From the NCBI GenBank assembly GCA_964354365.1, contig CAYGZM010000144.1:1-9667 (forward strand): DNA of 9,667 nt, read 5' to 3'. Below the pieces are notes generated by a model, which was given only the letters and a program-made list of their open reading frames with translations, was not told where the DNA came from and did not search any database. Made by a program: the position numbers and the translations under genes. Below, piece after piece: positions 7,686 through 9,667 of the stretch (the stretch's first letter is position 1; every line of letters begins with the position of its first letter). Source of the DNA: CAYGZM01 sp964354365 (lineage in GTDB: Bacteria; Planctomycetota; Phycisphaerae; Sedimentisphaerales; Anaerobacaceae).

Positions 7686-8099
7686 ATGGCAAAAGAAACG
7701 AATATCAAAGACGAGCTGCTCAAACAAGTCGGGCATACCCCGGACACCAACGTAGCCGCAAAAATCCTCGCCAGAGACACCGCTCGTGTCAAACGAATGA
7801 AATGGCTCACCATCATCACATGGTCGTTCGTGGCAGTCTGCTTTGTCGCCGGCGGCATTCTCGAGCACGCCTACAGAACCGGTGTGCTGCCTGAAGAGGA
7901 GGTCTTCTTGATGATTCTCCTGGTGGTATTGCCGATGATCCTCTCGCTCTTCGCAGTGGTCTTCACGATCTCGCTGTACATTAGAGCGAGGACCTTGACC
8001 ATAGGCCAGGTACAAGTCAGACTCGCCGCCATCGAAGAGCAGTTAAGAAGAATGGCTCAGGACAAATCACCCCGTCAGGATATTGACGGCCCCGCATAG
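7686..8099 (+). CDS. Small two-TM membrane protein, putative sigma-factor regulator
   Basis: 137 residues. The cytoplasmic N-terminus (1-39) is helical and charged and contains HTPDTNVAAKILARD. Two membrane segments lie at about 40-59 and 73-98, with basic residues on the inner side (R34, K36, R37 and K39 before TM1; R100 and R102 after TM2). This puts both ends in the cytoplasm with a short acidic periplasmic loop (LPEEE). Residues 103-125 form a probable amphipathic helix or coiled coil. It follows the ECF sigma gene by 3 bp and has its own GGAGA at 7673-7677, 8 nt before ATG. Position and topology suggest an anti-sigma-like role. There is no zinc anti-sigma HxxxCxxC motif; the only cysteine, C52, is within TM1. 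I do not recognise a named family, though similar proteins follow ECF genes in Planctomycetes as I recall. Function is inferred. Confidence 0.8.
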   Translation: MAKETNIKDELLKQVGHTPDTNVAAKILARDTARVKRMKWLTIITWSFVAVCFVAGGILEHAYRTGVLPEEEVFLMILLVVLPMILSLFAVVFTISLYIRARTLTIGQVQVRLAAIEEQLRRMAQDKSPRQDIDGPA

Positions 8100-8149
8100 G
8101 CCCGTTAAACTGCAGATGATATATTGCGCCGGCGCCGCTGGATTTGTGT

Positions 8150-8179
8150 CGCTTGCGCCAGGCGCAAGCGTCTTGTTTG
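8150..8179 (+). terminator. Rho-independent terminator after the sigma factor operon
   Basis: Perfect 10-nt arms, CGCTTGCGCC (8150-8159) and GGCGCAAGCG (8161-8170), flank a single A; in practice the loop would be about 5 nt. The stem is followed by TCTTGTTT (8171-8178), a T-rich though imperfect tract. It lies 51 bp past the stop of the 2-TM protein and before the sulfatase. An upstream TTGCGCC (8124-8130) could pair with the right arm instead (GGCGCAA, 8161-8167). Confidence 0.6.
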
Positions 8180-8212
8180 AGGAAGGTTACTTCCGGAAAC
8201 GATCAGGGCATC

Positions 8213-8222
8213 AAAGGAGGTG
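8213..8222 (+). promoter_or_regulatory. Strong Shine-Dalgarno of the sulfatase gene
   Basis: AAAGGAGGTG is a near-full complement of the 16S rRNA 3' end. GGAGG sits 7 nt before ATG 8228 and fixes the start, which also gives a complete Tat signal peptide. It suggests high translation. No clear promoter boxes are visible in the short space between the terminator and this site. Confidence 0.8.
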
Positions 8223-8227
8223 GACCA

Positions 8228-9667
8228 ATGTACAGCAGACCGAATAGTATCAATCGCAGAGGCTTTCTGAGACTCGCCGCAGTTGGCGCAGCCTCGCTCG
8301 CCTTGCCGAATCTTGTCTTCGCAGCCAGGACTTCAAAGAACAAGCCCAACGTGCTGTTTATGGCCATCGACGATTTGAACGACTGGATTGGCTGCCTGGC
8401 CGGCCACCCCGATGTAAAAACGCCCAACCTCGACCGCCTCGCTGCAAAGGGCGTGCTCTTTACGAACGCCCATTGCTCCGCCCCGGCCTGCAACCCCTCG
8501 CGCGCCAGCCTTATGACCGGAATCCTGCCCTCAACCTCCGGCGTCTATCACAACCCGGACCCCTGGCGAAAGTCGCCCGCCCTAAAAGACGCCGTAACCA
8601 TCCCCCAGCACTTCATCGCGCACGGCTACTCCGCCGTCGGCGGCGGCAAAATCTACCACGGCGGCTTCCCCGACCCGCCATCCTGGCAGGACTATTTTCC
8701 CTCGCAGCAAAACAATAAGCCCGATGACCCGATGCCACCCAATCGACCTATTAACGGTATCCCCAACACCGCCCAATTCGACTGGGGCCCCGTCGATGCC
8801 CCCGACGAAGAAATGGGAGATTCCCAGGTCGCATCCTGGTGTATCTCGCAGCTCCGCAAGAAGCACGATAAGCCCTTCTTCATCGGCTGCGGCTTCTTCC
8901 GGCCACACCTGCCCTGGTATGTCCCCAAAAAGTACTTTGACATGTACCCGGCCGACAAAGTGACTCTGCCGAACGTCAACGAAAACGACCTCGACGACGT
9001 CCCGCCCATAGGCAGGCAAATGGCTAAGCCCGAAGGCGACCACAAAAAGGTCATCGAGCACGATCAGTGGCGAAAGGCCGTCCAGGGCTATCTGGCCTCG
9101 ATAACCTTTGTCGATACCTGCGTTGGCCGAGTAATCAACGCCCTCGACAAAAGCGCCTACGCGGATAATACGATAGTCATCCTCTGGAGCGACCACGGCT
9201 GGCACCTCGGCGAAAAACTTCATTGGCGCAAATTCTCCCTCTGGGAGGAGGCGACCCACAACGTCCTGATGATGGTTGTCCCCGGCGTCACAAAGCCGGG
9301 CCGGCGCTGCCCACGACCCGTCACCATGCTCGATATCTATCCGACGCTCATTGAGCTGTGCAGCCTGACCCCCAAAAATGAGCTCCAAGGCAAGTCTCTG
9401 GTCCCGCTGCTGAAAGACCCCAAAGCACAATGGGACCGCCCAGCACTGACAACGCATGGCCTCAACAATCACTCCCTGCGCACCGAGCGCTGGCGATACA
9501 TCCGCTACAGCGACGGCACGGAAGAGCTTTACGACCACGATAAAGACGAGCTCGAATGGACCAACCTCGCCGCCGACCCCAAATACGCCGACGTCAAAAA
9601 GCAGCTCGCAAAATGGCTCCCCCAGACCAACGTCCCTGAAATCTCACGAGCAGCCGATAAGGAAGAG
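8228..9667 (+). CDS. Cys-type sulfatase, iduronate-2-sulfatase-like, Tat-exported; open at window end
   Basis: 480 codons are open to the last base with no stop, but the C-terminal signature is already present, so only a short tail should be missing. The N-terminus is a twin-arginine signal: RRGFLR at residues 10-15, then a hydrophobic stretch ending at LVFA (29-32), with cleavage near 32/33. The sulfatase signature CNPSR is C88-R92; C88 would be converted to formylglycine. Calcium and active-site residues are D48, D49, D322 and H323; K141/H144 and H326/K330 are further likely pocket residues. The block GWHLGEKLHWRKFSLWEE is characteristic of iduronate-2-sulfatase-like (S1_7-type) enzymes. 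The likely substrate is a sulfate ester on a glycan, in the periplasm or outside; the exact sugar is uncertain. The gene follows a terminator, so it is probably transcribed separately from the sigma operon. No maturase gene is in view. Confidence 0.92.
   Translation, partial: MYSRPNSINRRGFLRLAAVGAASLALPNLVFAARTSKNKPNVLFMAIDDLNDWIGCLAGHPDVKTPNLDRLAAKGVLFTNAHCSAPACNPSRASLMTGILPSTSGVYHNPDPWRKSPALKDAVTIPQHFIAHGYSAVGGGKIYHGGFPDPPSWQDYFPSQQNNKPDDPMPPNRPINGIPNTAQFDWGPVDAPDEEMGDSQVASWCISQLRKKHDKPFFIGCGFFRPHLPWYVPKKYFDMYPADKVTLPNVNENDLDDVPPIGRQMAKPEGDHKKVIEHDQWRKAVQGYLASITFVDTCVGRVINALDKSAYADNTIVILWSDHGWHLGEKLHWRKFSLWEEATHNVLMMVVPGVTKPGRRCPRPVTMLDIYPTLIELCSLTPKNELQGKSLVPLLKDPKAQWDRPALTTHGLNNHSLRTERWRYIRYSDGTEELYDHDKDELEWTNLAADPKYADVKKQLAKWLPQTNVPEISRAADKEE

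Noticed and set aside
8181..8198. A small hairpin (GGAAG-GTTA-CTTCC) overlapping the palindrome TTCCGGAA before the sulfatase Shine-Dalgarno.
   Set aside because: Very short arms; likely chance, with no recognisable operator or riboswitch pattern around it.
1..9667. CRISPR arrays, tRNA or rRNA genes, insertion sequences, phage or defence genes.
   Set aside because: No repeat-spacer pattern, no tRNA-like cloverleaf, and no transposase, integrase or defence motif was seen on either strand.

Overview
This window is a scaffolded piece of bacterial genome. All recognisable genes lie on the + strand, codons favour C at the third position, and two runs of exactly 100 N (1521-1620 and 5341-5440) are most likely placeholder gaps. 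The gene content is a glycyl radical enzyme (an anaerobic lifestyle), a Tat-exported Cys-type sulfatase, an ECF sigma factor with a small membrane partner, and a lipoprotein peptidase. This fits an anaerobic Planctomycetota/PVC-type bacterium, for example Phycisphaerae/Sedimentisphaerales. That is inference from gene content, not from a marker gene.

Left block (1-6827): four genes that make sense together. (1) A glycyl radical enzyme, open at both ends, keeps every substrate-pocket residue of trans-4-hydroxy-L-proline dehydratase (HypD) that I can place. (2) An M2-family (ACE-like) peptidyl-dipeptidase lipoprotein. (3) A 13-TM sodium:solute symporter (the superfamily of the proline carrier PutP) with an unusual insert of about 150 residues, Ig-like plus helical, in a periplasmic loop. 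(4) A cytosolic Xaa-Pro aminopeptidase (PepP type, M24B). Read as a pathway: peptides are trimmed outside the cell, a small solute is taken up with Na+, X-Pro/X-Hyp bonds are cut inside, and hydroxyproline is dehydrated to pyrroline-5-carboxylate. I propose it is a module for catabolism of hydroxyproline-rich protein such as collagen or plant extensin. Substrate specificity of the peptidases and carrier is not proven by sequence.

Middle (6828-7148): a non-coding stretch with a possible sigma70-like promoter. Then comes a two-gene operon (7149-8099) for an ECF-type sigma factor and a 2-TM protein with no zinc anti-sigma motif, closed by a strong hairpin terminator (8150-8179) that has a possible competing upstream arm.

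Right end (8228-9667): a Tat-signal sulfatase resembling iduronate-2-sulfatases, with a near-perfect Shine-Dalgarno. It runs off the window without a stop codon.

The apparent long reading frame across 5341-5440 joins two separate genes (symporter and aminopeptidase) through Ns and is not a fusion protein. The first N gap must also be larger than 100 bp, because the glycyl radical domain does not fit in it.
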